Origin: Rhabdophis nuchalis
Taxonomy: Eukaryota; Chordata; Lepidosauria; Squamata; Natricidae
DNA length: 64,000 bases
Direction of reading: 5' to 3'
Assembly: GCA_039707465.1 (NCBI GenBank)
Contig: CM077645.1
Coordinates: 66,413,850-66,477,849 of the forward strand
Shown: positions 48,120 through 59,519 of the stretch, in pieces
Numbering within the stretch: the first letter of the stretch is position 1
Layout: each line of letters opens with the position of its first letter
Position numbers and translations under genes: made by a program
The notes under the pieces: generated by a model
The model's database searches: none
What the model was told of the DNA's origin: nothing
Seen by the model: only the letters and a program-made list of their open reading frames with translations

Positions 48120-49200
48120 GAACTCCAAACCATCATTAATTAATTAATTTTTATTTTATTTTATTTATTTCATCAAGAATGAATTAGAGAACAGATATAA
48201 GTATAGACATGATTATGAATACATGAAATGAATATGAATACAAGGGAATAGTAGGACAAGGACAGTAGGCATGCTGGTGTGCTTATACACACCCCTTAAA
48301 GACCTCTTAGGAATGGGGTGAGGTCGACAGTAGACAATCTACGGTTAAAGTTTTGGGGGTTTGGGGAAGAAACCACAGTGGTCAGTAATGCATTCCAGGC
48401 ATTGACAACTCTGTTACTGAAGTACTGATGTATTTTATGCAATCAAGTTTGGAGCAGTTTACTGTAGGTTTGTATCCATTGTGTGGCCGTGTGTTGTTGT
48501 GGTTGAAGGTGAAGTAGTCATTGCCATGAAGGACATTGTAGCAGATAATTTTATGTACTACGCTTAAGTCGGATCAAAGACGGCAAAGTTCTAAATTGTC
48601 TAAGCCCAAATTTCAAGCCTGGTGGTATTCTGTTCGAAGCAGAGGAGTGGAGGACTCTTCTTGTGAAATATCTCTGGACTCATTAGATTGTATTAATGTC
48701 TGATATGCACTGCGGGCTCCAGAAGATGAGCTGTATTCAAGAATTGGTCTAGTTTGCAGTTCAATATTACCAGAGAAGAAGCTTCGCAAGATTAGGTTAA
48801 CAACTCTTAGCGCCTTTTTAGCAATACTGTTACAGCATTTAGATTATTTCAAATGAGTACGCCAAGGTCCCTGACAGAGTGGGGGTCGTCTACGAGGTCA
48901 TATCCGCCCAGCTTGTATTTTGTGTTCTGATTTTTTTGGGTTTGTTGTTGGTTGACATTTGGAGTTGCCAATTGTTTGACTTTTCTGACACATAGTCAAG
49001 GTCTTTTTGTAGAGTAGCAGCATTGTCAGTGGTGTTGAATAGTTTTACATCATCAGCGAATAGAACACAGTTGCTTATAATATGATTGCAAATGTCATTT
49101 ATGTAAAGTATAAAGAGTGTGGGTCCTAAAATACTACCTTGGGGGACACCACTTTAACAGGTGCAGAGTTTGATAGGACGTTTTCTATTTTGACTACTTA
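48120..49200 (-). pseudogene. Decayed non-LTR reverse transcriptase, CR1-like, third family
   Basis: The minus-strand translation gives [20 protein letters not shown] (motif B, 49150 down to about 49091) and FADDVKLF (motif C, 49060-49037). Downstream are [15 protein letters not shown] and, after stops and shifts, blocks such as LRTEYHQA, LGLDNLELCRL, YKPTVNCSKLD and, near the end, an AT-rich 3' part. It is distinct from both the L2-type and CR1 copies in this window. Many stops and phase changes show an old inactive copy. The family is not assigned beyond CR1-like. Confidence 0.75.
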
Positions 49201-50756
49201 TTTCCTGTTTGATAGGAAAGCATCTACCAACTCTCCAGCATAGGATATAGTGATCATATACAATTGTGGTAGTTTCAGAGGGATATTAGACAAATGCATG
49301 AGGGTGAAGACTAATAATGGCAAGAATAGCTGAATAAATCTACGAAGCAGCACTGCTGCCTTGTTTGATAGCATCTGAGCCAAACTGAAAATCAAAGCCA
49401 CAAACTATGCCTTCTCTAAAACTATGTATTCTTACTTATTTAAACAGTTGAAATGCAGAACAAGCATTTTAACAAGTTACACAATAGAGATGAAAAATAA
49501 ACCCGTCTTTCCAAGAAGTACAATCATAGCCTTGGATCTCCACATGAATATATCAATGTTTATTCCAAAGGGTGTTACAGTTGAAGATGTTGGCTTCTTA
49601 CTAAAAATAAAATAAAATAATGAGATTTCCCCTTTCTAGCCAAGTAGCACACACCTTATACAAGCATCTGCCTGCAGCGATATATTTTTATATTTTAAAA
49701 AGCCTGCCAGGAACATGTTAATGGATATGGAAGAAATAAGTGATCTGCCACTGGAGAAGATGAAAGGAAGGGGAAGAGTGAATTTCTAAAGTCATCACTG
49801 AAATACTTTTGATGGGGTTATCTCTGTTCATTTCTCAGCTTCCCCAATTCCTGTCTTCTGTTTCTCCTCCTGAGCCCATGCTATCTTTTGAAGCAATTGT
49901 ACAATTCGAAATTAATGTGTACATTAATATGCACATAATTCAGGGATCTCTTCTTCATGAATATGTTTAGCAATGCTTTCTTTTTGTGCCAGGATGTATT
50001 ACAGCCAGGTATATTGTTTGGGGTTTATTTGGAATGACAACAAACAGAACCAATAATGTGAGTCATTGAAAGAGAATTTTCAGACTTGAAAACAAATATC
50101 TGCTGCTTAATTACTATGTTCTAGTCATTTTTAAAAAACATTTGTATTATTACTTGTATTACTGTTTCATAAACATCTACAAAACATGACCATGCAGGTG
50201 GTTTCGTTGTTGTGTAACTATGATAAATGCAGCTTTGTTTAGCAGATTTTAATCTAAACTAGACGATGAAAGGTCAAACAAAATTTCAGCCATAGATTTA
50301 TTGGATGAGAAAAATCACTTCCTTGAGAATAAGCAGGACCTGAGGATATTGTGAAGGAAAGTTTCTTGAAATTAAAATGAGTTGCATTCAATGGAATATA
50401 TTTCTGAGTTCAGACATGCATCAGATTTCTTTATTTAGATTCCATTTCATGGGACCATTTGTATGGGAGGTCTACTTTCAGGGGGTTATTATCTCCTTGA
50501 CATGGTAGGAAGGAGTCATTCTGAGGATTATGCCATCAGAATTGTGACCCATTGGTAGGAATAGCTTTGCCAATATAGTCTACAAGGGACACTTTTATTT
50601 ATTACTAAAGTTTCCTTGTGGACTTCTTGCTTAAAAAAGAAAAAAATGTAGTTGCTGTTTAGGGTTTGATAACTAGAAAGGATAGATTATCGAGAGAAGG
50701 AAATAATGTAACCTTAGAGAAAGAGAGTAAAGTAGATTGGAATCTGCTTTGTTATT
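49201..50756. other. Unannotated
   Basis: AT-rich sequence with no recognised element. Confidence 0.4.
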
Positions 50757-50959
50757 TAATAATAATAATAATAATAATAATAATTAAATTTATAGACCGC
50801 TCCTCTCCCCATAGGGACTCGGAGCGGTGCACAGGGAAACTAAAACCACAATACAATATACACATACAATTAAGAAAAAATTAAATATAAGCCTGTGCTA
50901 AAATCCCCTTAATCTACTAAAATACCCAATTAAAAACAGCTAAACCCTGTAGAGAGAGG

Positions 50960-52015
50960 CTAACCAAGGCCGGCCAAACGGAAAAGATGTGTCTTCAATT
51001 TCAGACGGAAGGAGCGGAAGTCCGTGGTTGTTCTGATGTCGGGGGGAAGGTCGTTCCAGAGGGCTGGGCCCGCCACAGAGAGAGCCCTTCCCCTGGGCGT
51101 CGCCCGCTGACAAAGTCTAGTGGACGGCACCCGGAGAAGTCCCTCTCTGTGGGAGCGAATCGGCCGTGAGGATGTATGCGGCAGGATCCGATCCCGCAGG
51201 TAGCTAGGTCCCGAGCCATGGAGCGCTTTAAAAATGATGACTAATACCTTGAAGCGCACCCGGAAGACGACAGGCAGCCAGTGCAGCTCGCGCAGAAGTG
51301 GAGTTATGTGGGCAAATCTGGAAGTACCCAAGATTGCCCGCGCGGCTGCATTCTGAACCATCTGAAGTCTCCGGGTGCACCTCAAGGGGAGCCCCATGTA
51401 GAGAGAGTTACAATAGTCCAGTCGCGATGTCACGAGAGCATGAGTGACTGTGCGAAGGGCGTCCCGATCCAATAGGGGGCGCAACTGGCGAACCAGGCGA
51501 ACCTGGTAAAACGCCCTCCTGGCCACGGCTGTCACTTGATCTTCCATGGACAGCCGGGCATCCAGGAGGATACCCAAGTTGCGCGCCCCATCCACAGGGG
51601 CAAGATGTTCGCCCCCTATGGCCAGCGATGGAGTCAGCTGGTTGAATCGGGCAGCCGGAAACCACAGCCACTCGGTCTTGGTCGGGTTGAGCCTGAGTCC
51701 GTTGCTTCCCATCCAGATCCGCACGGCTTCCAGGCACTGGCACATCACTGCTACGGCATCGTTGGGGTGGTTTGGGGTAGAAATGTACAGCTGTGTATCA
51801 TCAGCGTACAGGTGGTACTCTACCCCAAAACCACGGATGATCTCACCCAGCGGCTTCATATATGTGTTAAACAGGAGAGGCGAGAGGACCGACCCCTGAG
51901 GCACCCCACATGTGAGGGGTCTCGAGGTCGACCTCTGCTCTCCTGTCAACACAAATTGCGATCGGCCAGAGAGGTAGGAGGAGAACCACCGTAAAACGGT
52001 GCCTCCCACCCCCAA
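50960..52015 (-). CDS. LINE E reverse transcriptase second half and C-terminus
   Basis: This continues after the G8 frameshift (the open frame extends 50960-52060). It holds GGTVLRWFSSYLSGRSQF, CGVPQGSVLSPLLFNTYMKP (motif B), YADDTQLYISTP (motif C, near 51813-51780), NPTKTEWLWFPAARF, NLGILLDARLSMEDQV, TSRLDYCNSLYMGLP, LHWLPVVFRVRFKVLVI and PALWNDLPPDIRTTTDFRSF. It ends with FRLAGLG and a stop at 50960. No internal stop occurs in over 350 codons. Confidence 0.85.
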   Translation of the reverse strand: MGVGGTVLRWFSSYLSGRSQFVLTGEQRSTSRPLTCGVPQGSVLSPLLFNTYMKPLGEIIRGFGVEYHLYADDTQLYISTPNHPNDAVAVMCQCLEAVRIWMGSNGLRLNPTKTEWLWFPAARFNQLTPSLAIGGEHLAPVDGARNLGILLDARLSMEDQVTAVARRAFYQVRLVRQLRPLLDRDALRTVTHALVTSRLDYCNSLYMGLPLRCTRRLQMVQNAAARAILGTSRFAHITPLLRELHWLPVVFRVRFKVLVIIFKALHGSGPSYLRDRILPHTSSRPIRSHREGLLRVPSTRLCQRATPRGRALSVAGPALWNDLPPDIRTTTDFRSFRLKLKTHLFRLAGLG

Positions 52016-52016
52016 C

Positions 52017-53960
52017 CCCCCCCAGCCGATGCAATAGGATACCATGGTCGATGGTATCAAAAGCCGCCGAGAGGTCTAATAGGACCAGGATGGAGGAACA
52101 ACCCCCATCTCTGGCCCTCCAGAGATCATCGACCAACGCGACCAATGCCGTCTCAGTGCTATGCCCGGGCCGAAAGCCGGACTGGCGCGGGTCTAGATAA
52201 TCAACTTCCTCCAGGTGACGGGGAAACTGTTGTGCCACCACACTCTCAACAACCTTCGCCAAAAAGGGAAGGTTGGAGACTGGACGATAGTTGTTTAATA
52301 AAGCTGGGTCCAAAGAGGGCTTCTTAAGGAGGGGCCTCACCATAGCCTCTTTTAGGGAAGCAGGCAAGGAACCCTCACTTAAGGATGCGTTGACAACCTC
52401 TTGGAGCCAGCCTCGTGTCACCTCCCAGGATGCCAGTACAAGCCAGGAGGGACACGGGTCCAATAAACATGTGGTGGCTCGCAGTCGCCCACGTAGCCTG
52501 TCCATATCCTCGGAAGCAACGGAGTCAAACTCCTCCCAAACAAGATCTGTCTCGTGGCATCCCACTGGACCATCAATGGGGGCTAGCTCGTTCTGTATCT
52601 GAGCGATTTTCTCCTGCAGAAAAGTCACAAATTCCTCTGCTCTGCCCTGTAGCGGGGCTTCCCGCACCCTCTGTTGAAGGAGGGAGCGGGTCACCCTGAA
52701 CAGGGCGGCAGGGCGGTTTTCTGCGGATGCTATGAGAGTGGCACAATGATGACGTTTGGCCACTCTCAGCGCCACAATGTAAGTCCGTAACTGGGCTCTT
52801 ACTTGTGTCCGGTCAGATTCAGAACGGGTATACCTCCATCTTCTCTCTAGGCATCTCTTGTGGCGTTTCATCACCCTCAGCTCCTCGGTGAACCAAGGAG
52901 CCGGGGCGACACGTCGCCACAAGAGAGGCCGCAAGGGCGCGACCCGATCCAAGGCCCCCGTGGTCGCAGTATTCCATGCGGCCACGAGGTCCTCCATCGG
53001 GGCGCGGGTCAGGGGTACAGGAAGTGGCCCAAGCGCCGTCTGGAACCCATCCGGGTCCATAAGGCGCCTGGGGCGGAACCAGATCGGTGGCTCTGGTTCC
53101 GCCTCCCCGCGGAGGGGAGCAGCGGTCGGAAAGTCGAGCTGGAGAAGTGAGTGGTCTGACCATGACAAGGGCGTGATGACTATATCCCCTATACCCAGAT
53201 CACTCTTCCATTGGCCAGAGACAAAGATGAGATCCGGTGTGTGTCCACCCTCGTGGGTGGGGCCTTGAATTAATTGGGTCAGGTCCATGGCCGTCATGGA
53301 AGCCATGAACTCCCGAGCTGCCACGGATGATTCGCCCACCGATGGCAGATTAAAGTCCCCCATGACCAAAAGTCTGGGGGTCTCCACTGCCACTGTAGCG
53401 ATCACCTCCAGGAGCTCGGGCAGGGCTGCTGCTACATAGCGGGGAGCCAGGTATACAACCAGCAAGCCCAACTGCCTCCCTAGGCCCCACTTCACGCAGA
53501 GGGACTCACAACCGGTGGTCTGTGGCACAATGGTCTCTCTCGGCTCAAGACCTTCCTTTATTATGACCGCCACCCCACCACCCCTACCTAGGGCCCGGGG
53601 CTGATGAAAAGCGCGGTAGCCTGGTGGGCACATTTCAACGAGGGGGAGTCCACCCTCGTGGCCCAGCCAGGTTTCCGCTATTCCAGCCAGGTCCGGCTCC
53701 CCCTCTGACACAAGGTCATGGATGAGGGGGGCTTTGTTGACAATGGACCTGGCGTTACAGAACATCAGCCTCAGGCCCTGGCTCTGTATTCCCTGACCAC
53801 CTAGCCTGCGGGGGTTGTGGCACGTGACCGTTTGCAACCAACGGCCACGTGCCCCCAACCGGGAGGATGGAACTTGCCTCCCCTCGGACCTGCCTCTCCC
53901 CACGACCTTCTGAATGGAAAAGCCCTCCGCCGGAACGACTCGTGTTTCTCCCCCCCTCAC
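52017..53960 (-). CDS. LINE E endonuclease-reverse transcriptase, first frame
   Basis: A large frame, formally 697 codons (51867-53960), about 645 of them genuine. Endonuclease motifs: FCNARS with Asn69, AETWLG with Glu96, GDFNLPS (Asp202, Asn204) and SWSDHSLL (Asp269, His270). Then the linker (RPRRLMDPDGFQ, APWFTEELRVMKRHKRCLER) and the first half of the reverse transcriptase: NYRPVSNLPFLAKVVESVV, GFRPGHSTETALVALVDDLW and LDLSAAFDTIDHGILLHRL. The frame is lost at the G8 run (plus strand C 52016-52023); residues after GGVGG are out of phase. The start shown is GTG; homology begins a few codons inside, so the exact start is uncertain. Confidence 0.85.
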
Positions 53961-54060
53961 GGATTCTTCCGCTTCCCTCCGTCGCCTGTTGGCCTGGCCC
54001 TCTCTCTCTAACTGTACATACCCTCCCTCCTCCTCCCTGGAGCCCCCTGTTTTCTTTTCT

Positions 54061-54894
54061 TTGCCTTCTTTATTTATTTCTTTTCACTTTGCTTCTTATT
54101 ACATTTTCTTATTTCTTTCTGTAACAGGGAGAGGGAGAAGAGAATAAGATGAAGGCGTTTTGGTGGGAAGAGGAGGAGACAGAAAGAGTATCAGAGGAGA
54201 AAGGAAGGATTTTCTGGGGAAAAGCTGTAGAATAAGGATAGAAAGGGATGCCTGGAAAAAAGGAGGTCTGAGAGGAGAGGAAAAGAGGCTTAAGGGGGAA
54301 ATGGAGAAAGAAGCCTGGGAAAGAGGGAATAGTGAAGGCAATAGGGAAGATAAGAAAGACTGAGAGAGAGAAGGGGATAGAATGGGAGAAGCTTCTGTGA
54401 GGCAAGCAGAGGAATCCATGAAGGAGCAGAGGTGGTGGAAGGAGAGCCAAGCAGGCAATTGAAGAGGGAGAGAGGAGAGGAGAGGAAGGGAGAGTGGGAG
54501 ATAAGGAGAGAGGAAGAGAGAGAAAGGAAGGAGGGAAGGAAGGAAGGAAGGAAGGAAGGAAGGAAGGAAGGAAGGAAGGAAGGAAGGAAGGAAGGAAGGA
54601 AGACCAATCAGTCACATGAATACCATCTCATCACATGACCCACCTGCTGGAAAAAGACTGACCATCATGACACTACATAATCCAAGCCAATAGCTGAATG
54701 AGGAATCAGTGTGGACTGGCAGCCATACCAAGAGGGCCAGGAGAACCTGGACTCCAGTGACCCTTTCAGGGATAGCACTACACTTCTTTGAAAACTTGTA
54801 TTTTTTTCTTTTAATATTATTTAATAAAATATTACATATATAATAGCAAAGGAAGACAAAGTCAAGAAACATGCCAGTGGGGTTTGGTAGAGCA
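54061..54894. repeat. Polypurine tract with (GGAA)n, then unannotated DNA
   Basis: From about 54122 to 54602 the plus strand is almost entirely purine (GAGGGAGAAGAG, GGAAAAAAGGAGG and similar), ending in a regular (GGAA)n run at about 54530-54602. The Pro/Ser/Leu-rich minus frames over it are translations of this tract. 54606-54894 shows no recognised feature. Confidence 0.8.
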
Positions 54895-55160
54895 GCCACG
54901 AGAACCTTGGAAAAGATATTAAGATTCTGTGATGTATCTATACCTACGAAGTTTAGAATAGTGTAAGCAGCAGTATTCCCTGTGATGCTCTTTGGAAGTG
55001 AAAGTTGGACTTTGAAGAAGAAGAGTTGGTGCTAAAGAACATTCCTGTAAATATCATCGACAGTCAAGAAAACAAATGGATCCTGCAAACAAATCAACTC
55101 AAGGCAAACAATTTCTCACTCCAGGTACAAATTGAGGCTTAGATTTATGCATGTGGAAAT
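54895..55160 (+). pseudogene. BovB (RTE) LINE C-terminal fragment
   Basis: The plus-strand translation with shifts gives RTLEKILRFCDVSIPTKF, AAVFPVMLFGSESWTLKK and, further on, the region of ENKWILQTNQLK, matching the C-terminal part of the RTE/BovB protein (the block that normally reads ...GSESWTLKK...). Truncated and mutated. Not contiguous with the BovB piece at 9140-9790. Confidence 0.7.
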
Positions 55161-55957
55161 GCCTATCTGACAGATAGCTGATTAACTGGGGTCACCAGAT
55201 GACCATGAAAAGGTAGCAAACAGATACAGGAAACCCAAACTCTTTGCTGACAACTAATGTTCACTGAACGTTTGCAATCCAAATCTGATAGCTCTAAATT
55301 AAGATTGCCTTGCTAGAATGTGTTTGGAAGTGAAGTTGGTGAAGTTATCCATCACTGTTTTGAATCATGTTCTTTAGGAGCTAATTAACAGTTTCAAATG
55401 TGACTTAAAATGTATGTTTCAAAGAAAGGAGAGAATTAGTAAATAAATTTGATATAAACAAATACACCTGCAACTTCAGTTATTTAATTTGGGCAACAAA
55501 CATAACTTGAAACTCAATGTTCTAATGATTTTTAAAACAGGATAGTTGAATACTATAAGAAATAACCCGGGAACTTACAGTTTACATCTGGTAAAAGAAA
55601 TTCCAATTGTTTTCTTCTTCAGTTTTATAGGGAAGATGAAAATTAATTTGATCTTCGTGACAGACGTGCAATGCTAATTCAGATATGCCATTTGAAAGCT
55701 GTACTCCAAATGTAGTTTAAGGGGTTTAATACTTGGTCTAGTTACAAATGGCTGGGTAATAAAAACATGATTAACATTCAATTGTTTGCACATGTACACA
55801 AATGAGGTCAGAGTTCTACAAAATAACTCTTCCAATTTGCACTTTTAAAATTTTGATGCATTAGAATGAAATTCTAAATTAATACTTTCATTAATTCAAT
55901 AAGCATGGGCTTTGTCATGAGAAATGCACTTGCCCTTTCTCAATAACTCGTATATCT
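55161..55957. other. Unannotated
   Basis: AT-rich sequence with no recognised element. Confidence 0.4.
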
Positions 55958-56205
55958 TTTATTTATTCATTTATTTATTCGACTTATATACCGCCCTATT
56001 TTCCCTGGTGGGACTCAGGGCGGTGCATAGAAAGATAAAAACCCACAACACATACCAAATATAAAATAGCATTAAATTATTAGATCTGTGCTAAAATGTT
56101 TTAAAAGTTAAAACAATTAAATATCCCAAAAATTTAAAATTATACCCTTAGTCTATGTCAGGCTGGCCAGATGGAAGAAATGTGCTTTTCTATGTTTCCC
56201 CCCTA
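55958..56205 (-). mobile_element. L2-type LINE 3' end, copy F
   Basis: On the minus strand this holds only the last codons (CATCTGGCCAGCCTGAC), the 3' UTR with TATGCACCGCCCTGAGTCCC and GGGCGGTATATAAGTCGAA, and a tail of AAATAAATGAATAAAT. Strongly 5'-truncated. Confidence 0.75.
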
Positions 56206-57155
56206 AATTCCCACCTATCACCGACTTAAAGCAAGCCAAAGTGATTGGTGCCAAAATAGAAACAAAATTCTTGCACAAATCCATAAATTGCATGACCATA
56301 TGGTACCAAATTGCTTGTTACTTTAGATTGTTATTTTGCAAATTTTCAGCTGCTATTATAAATCCTTCATTATATGAAAGAATGGGGTACAAGAATGGCT
56401 GTTAGTTAAATTTTTGCTTCACAAAAATTGAAGAAAGCAACGACTACTGAAAATGAACATTCATTTGTCTTACTACTAATTGCCCTTTATTTCAATCTTA
56501 TCTGGTGTCAGGACACTGGAGCACCTTGTATTGAAGACATTCTCCACAGACTTAAAAGCAAAACTGATCTAGCCAAGGTGTGGAACAATATCGTAACTCT
56601 GGACTGAAAATACATCTGATTTCATCTTGTTTTTCTAGCTGCAATTTATACTCCCAGGAAGGAAATTAAAAATATACGAGCTTAACTAATCACTGGGAAA
56701 CAAAGTGCTCCTTTCTTATTTGTTCTTTTCTTGCAATTGCAATGAACAATACATAGGAAAAGCTCACAGCCTTCATTCACACTTGCAGCCAAAATAATGT
56801 GTTTTGTTCTAATGTTACCCGTTGGGAAAGTAATTGGGTTTTTAAAATTTATGATCTCTTGGAAAGAGAACTTTAGATTGTGGAAATGATAACCGTGCTC
56901 ATGTATGTTTTCCAGCTCCTGTTTTTTCCTCTTATATTTGAAAGCATGGCATCTATCCAGCAACACCTGTACTTCATTCTCTCCTAGGAACAACTCAATC
57001 TGGGCACAAGCCATGACCTGGGAATTCTTCCATGTTATCTCATGTGTTGCCCCTAAGGGCGAAATCCTAAGTAATAAAGAATGCACTGCTGGAAGGAGTT
57101 AGGATGGGAAAGTCATGTCTTTATTTCTACATATACATTTTTTCTACATCTACAC
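56206..57155. other. Unannotated
   Basis: AT-rich sequence. A 134-codon minus frame (56682-57086) has no family motif I recognise, and I do not call it a gene. Confidence 0.4.
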
Positions 57156-57290
57156 CACTGTTTCTCAACCTTGGCTAGTTTAAGACGAGTAGACTTCAAC
57201 TCCCAGAATTCCCCAACCAGCCTTGCTGGCTGGGGAATTCTGGGAGTTGAAGTCCACTTGTCTTAAATTAGCCAAGGTTGAGAAACACTG
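57156..57290. mobile_element. Palindromic hAT MITE, 135 bp
   Basis: Ends CACTGTTTCTCAACCTTGGC and GCCAAGGTTGAGAAACACTG. The inner arms with CAACTCCCAGAATTCCCC are the same core as at 42327-42461, and the total length is identical (135 bp). The outer parts differ from that copy, so terminal sequence has diverged or been exchanged while the core stayed. The 8-bp flanks (ATCTACAC and ATCTTTCT) match at only four positions. Confidence 0.8.
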
Positions 57291-57332
57291 ATCTTTCTAC
57301 ATTCTATATCTATATCTATCTTTCCATACATC

Positions 57333-57875
57333 CTATATACCCGTGAGGGCGAACCTATGGCACGGGTGCCACAAGTGGAACATGAAGCCATTTCTGAGGG
57401 TACGCGAGGCATTGCCCTGCCAGCTCTAGCGCACATGTGCATGCTGGCCAGCTGATCTTTGGCCTTGATTTTCGGACAGTTTTTGCCCTCCTAAAGCCTC
57501 CAGAGGGAGAAAAATGGGCCAACAGGCAACCAGGAAGTCCATTCCTGAACTTCCGGTTTGTGTGTTGGGCCTTTTTTCACCCTCCCCAGGATCCTAGAAA
57601 TGCTCTGGAGCCTTGGGAGGGCGAAAAATGGATGTACCTGGCCTACTGGAAGTCAGAAAACAGGCCGTTTCCTGCCTCTGGAGCTGCAGGGGAGGTCATT
57701 TTTGCCCTCCCCTGGCTCCAAAAGCAGTGCGCACATGTGCGGGGCAGCAGGGGCTGACACTGCATGGCATGGGAGGCATTAAATTATGGCGGTGTGCACA
57801 CAAGCGTGCACAATAGCGCGAGCGTGTGTGCTTTTGGCACCCGAGGCAAAAAGGTTCGCCATCACTGCTATATAC
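57333..57875. mobile_element. Non-autonomous hAT element H4, 527 bp
   Basis: The element is 57341-57867, with ends CCGTGAGGGCGAACC and GGTTCGCCATCACTG (imperfect inverse). Perfect 8-bp duplications CTATATAC lie at 57333-57340 and 57868-57875. The interior is GC-richer than the flanks, with repeated segments such as GAGGGCGAAAAATGG and GGCCGTTTCCTGCCTC. The overlapping frames of 60-100 codons have no transposase motif. It is a separate subfamily from H1-H3. Confidence 0.85.
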
Positions 57876-59318
57876 GGAGCAGAAGAGGATGCTGTCTGAA
57901 TTGCTAAAAAAAAAAGAAGAAGCAGGGAAAGTGGGAGGAGGAGTCTCAGACCCCATCCCAGCGAGATCCAGGTTAAGGAAATGGCCATGATGCTATCAGT
58001 GCTCACAGTGTTAATCAGACTTAGTTCTGGTCAATTTGAAAGTCCATTATGTGGTTCACACAAAATGTGGTATGTTTGCTTTGGTCTTAATGTAGTGTGA
58101 ACCCAACCACTGTTTATATTATGGTTTAATGTGTTGTATGAAGCAAACTAACTATGGCTACATGATTATAGCACAATGCATGAACCAGCCACTTTAATCC
58201 AAAAGAAATTCAAAAAGTAATTCTTGTGATTTCGATGTAGCACAGAAAAAATCCAGCCTCATGTTACCTCAGTTGAGTCATAACTGTTTCAATTATTTAC
58301 ATCTCAGAAAATATCACCGTTCCAAGTGCCAAACCTAAAAAACAAATCTAAATAAGCTTCTTTATAACTACACTGACAGATTTTATCGCTTTATTTACTA
58401 AGTCACCTTTTCTGTATTTTTGAGTGTCTCATCCCACATATCATGAAGGCTTTGTACTAGGAAAAAAAGATGATATTGTAAAGTTTAAACATATGCTTCG
58501 GTAGACATGATGTCTATTCTAATTATGTACTTTGTATAGATTTAGGGATGAGTCTGTCAGTCAGTCTGTCAGTCAGTCTGTCTGTCTGTCCACCTTTCTT
58601 CCAATGAATCCAATACCCTGCTCTAAGTGATAAAGTTTGATTCCCTGAAATTGTAAAGAAGAAAAGAAAATCCATAGGCAGCTTGGTGTTTATTTTGCTG
58701 AAATGGATTTCCTTCTATTATTATTAGCTTCTGCCAAATGTATAATAATATCATATGAAAAATTCTTTATAAATATTAATATCTTTTCTCCTCACTTTTG
58801 GCCATTTCAGATAGAGCTGTCTGGCTTCTCTGGAGCATGTGGAGAAATCTGATGAATGTTACAATTGTTTTGCAGACGGAAAGTGATCGCATTATTAACA
58901 CTATCCAGAAGTGAGCAGTGATAAACATTGGCATGGCTACAAACAGAAAAGTTGGGCAGAATGACACAGTTCTATAGAAAATATACGCAGCTCAAAAAAC
59001 CCACATGAACTTACAAAGCACTCTGATCAAATAAACTTCATCCTTTGCAGACTAGGACTATGTTTGAGACCACGTGTTCACATACACCATACATACATGC
59101 ATATCCCACATACACACACATTGTGCATAGGTATGATATGGCAAAGTGATAAAATGAAATACTTTTGCTGAATAAATTTACTTGAAATTTAATCTGTCCT
59201 AATAAATGAGTTGCAGTTACCATCTTGAATTTATCTTCATATAATTTCCTGCCATTATTATTTCAAGATTTTGACAATGTTACTGAATACAACATAGAAG
59301 TAAAACAAAGATGGTGGC
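57876..59318. other. Unannotated, with a GTCT repeat
   Basis: AT-rich sequence up to the gypsy element. A short (GTCTGTCA/GTCT)n repeat lies at 58551-58590. Nothing else is recognised. Confidence 0.5.
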
Positions 59319-59441
59319 TGTTGCATCCTGACGGACATTCAAGCCCCGGCAACAGCCAGCCACGTCCTGATTGGCTAGGACGCGATTGGCTGTAGCCGAG
59401 GGTGCCGAACGCGCTGATTGGTCGGCTGCCTACCAGCTCCC

Positions 59442-59450
59442 CATAAAAGG
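59442..59450 (+). promoter_or_regulatory. TATA-like box in the G2 LTR
   Basis: CATAAAAGG, 21 bases after the third ATTGG motif and about 64 bases before the AATAAA. This is the likely core promoter for the genomic transcript (inference from position). Confidence 0.65.
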
Positions 59451-59513
59451 AGCTGTAGGGCAGAAGGCGGCACTTTTGAAAATGGTCACTTCTCATTCAC
59501 TTGTTTTGTTCCG

Positions 59514-59519
59514 AATAAA
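59514..59519 (+). promoter_or_regulatory. Polyadenylation signal AATAAA in the G2 LTR
   Basis: AATAAA 54 bases before the LTR end. In the 3' LTR the equivalent would direct 3' end formation, but that part lies outside the window. Confidence 0.7.

Larger units (their letters stand above)
50757..54060 (-). mobile_element. L2-type LINE, copy E, nearly intact
   Basis: The most complete LINE here. On the minus strand: a possible 5' UTR (about 54060-53961), a ~1000-codon protein with endonuclease, reverse transcriptase and C-terminal domain, a 3' UTR (50959-50785) and a (TAA)n tail (50784-50757). Only one disruption was found, an eight-base C run at 52016-52023 (plus strand), where copy A has seven at the equivalent place. 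The 5' boundary is a guess from sequence character; beyond it is a polypurine tract. No separate ORF1 was identified. Confidence 0.85.

Noticed and set aside
56682..57086. A 134-codon minus frame
   Set aside because: No recognised motif and no conserved neighbour; treated as chance.
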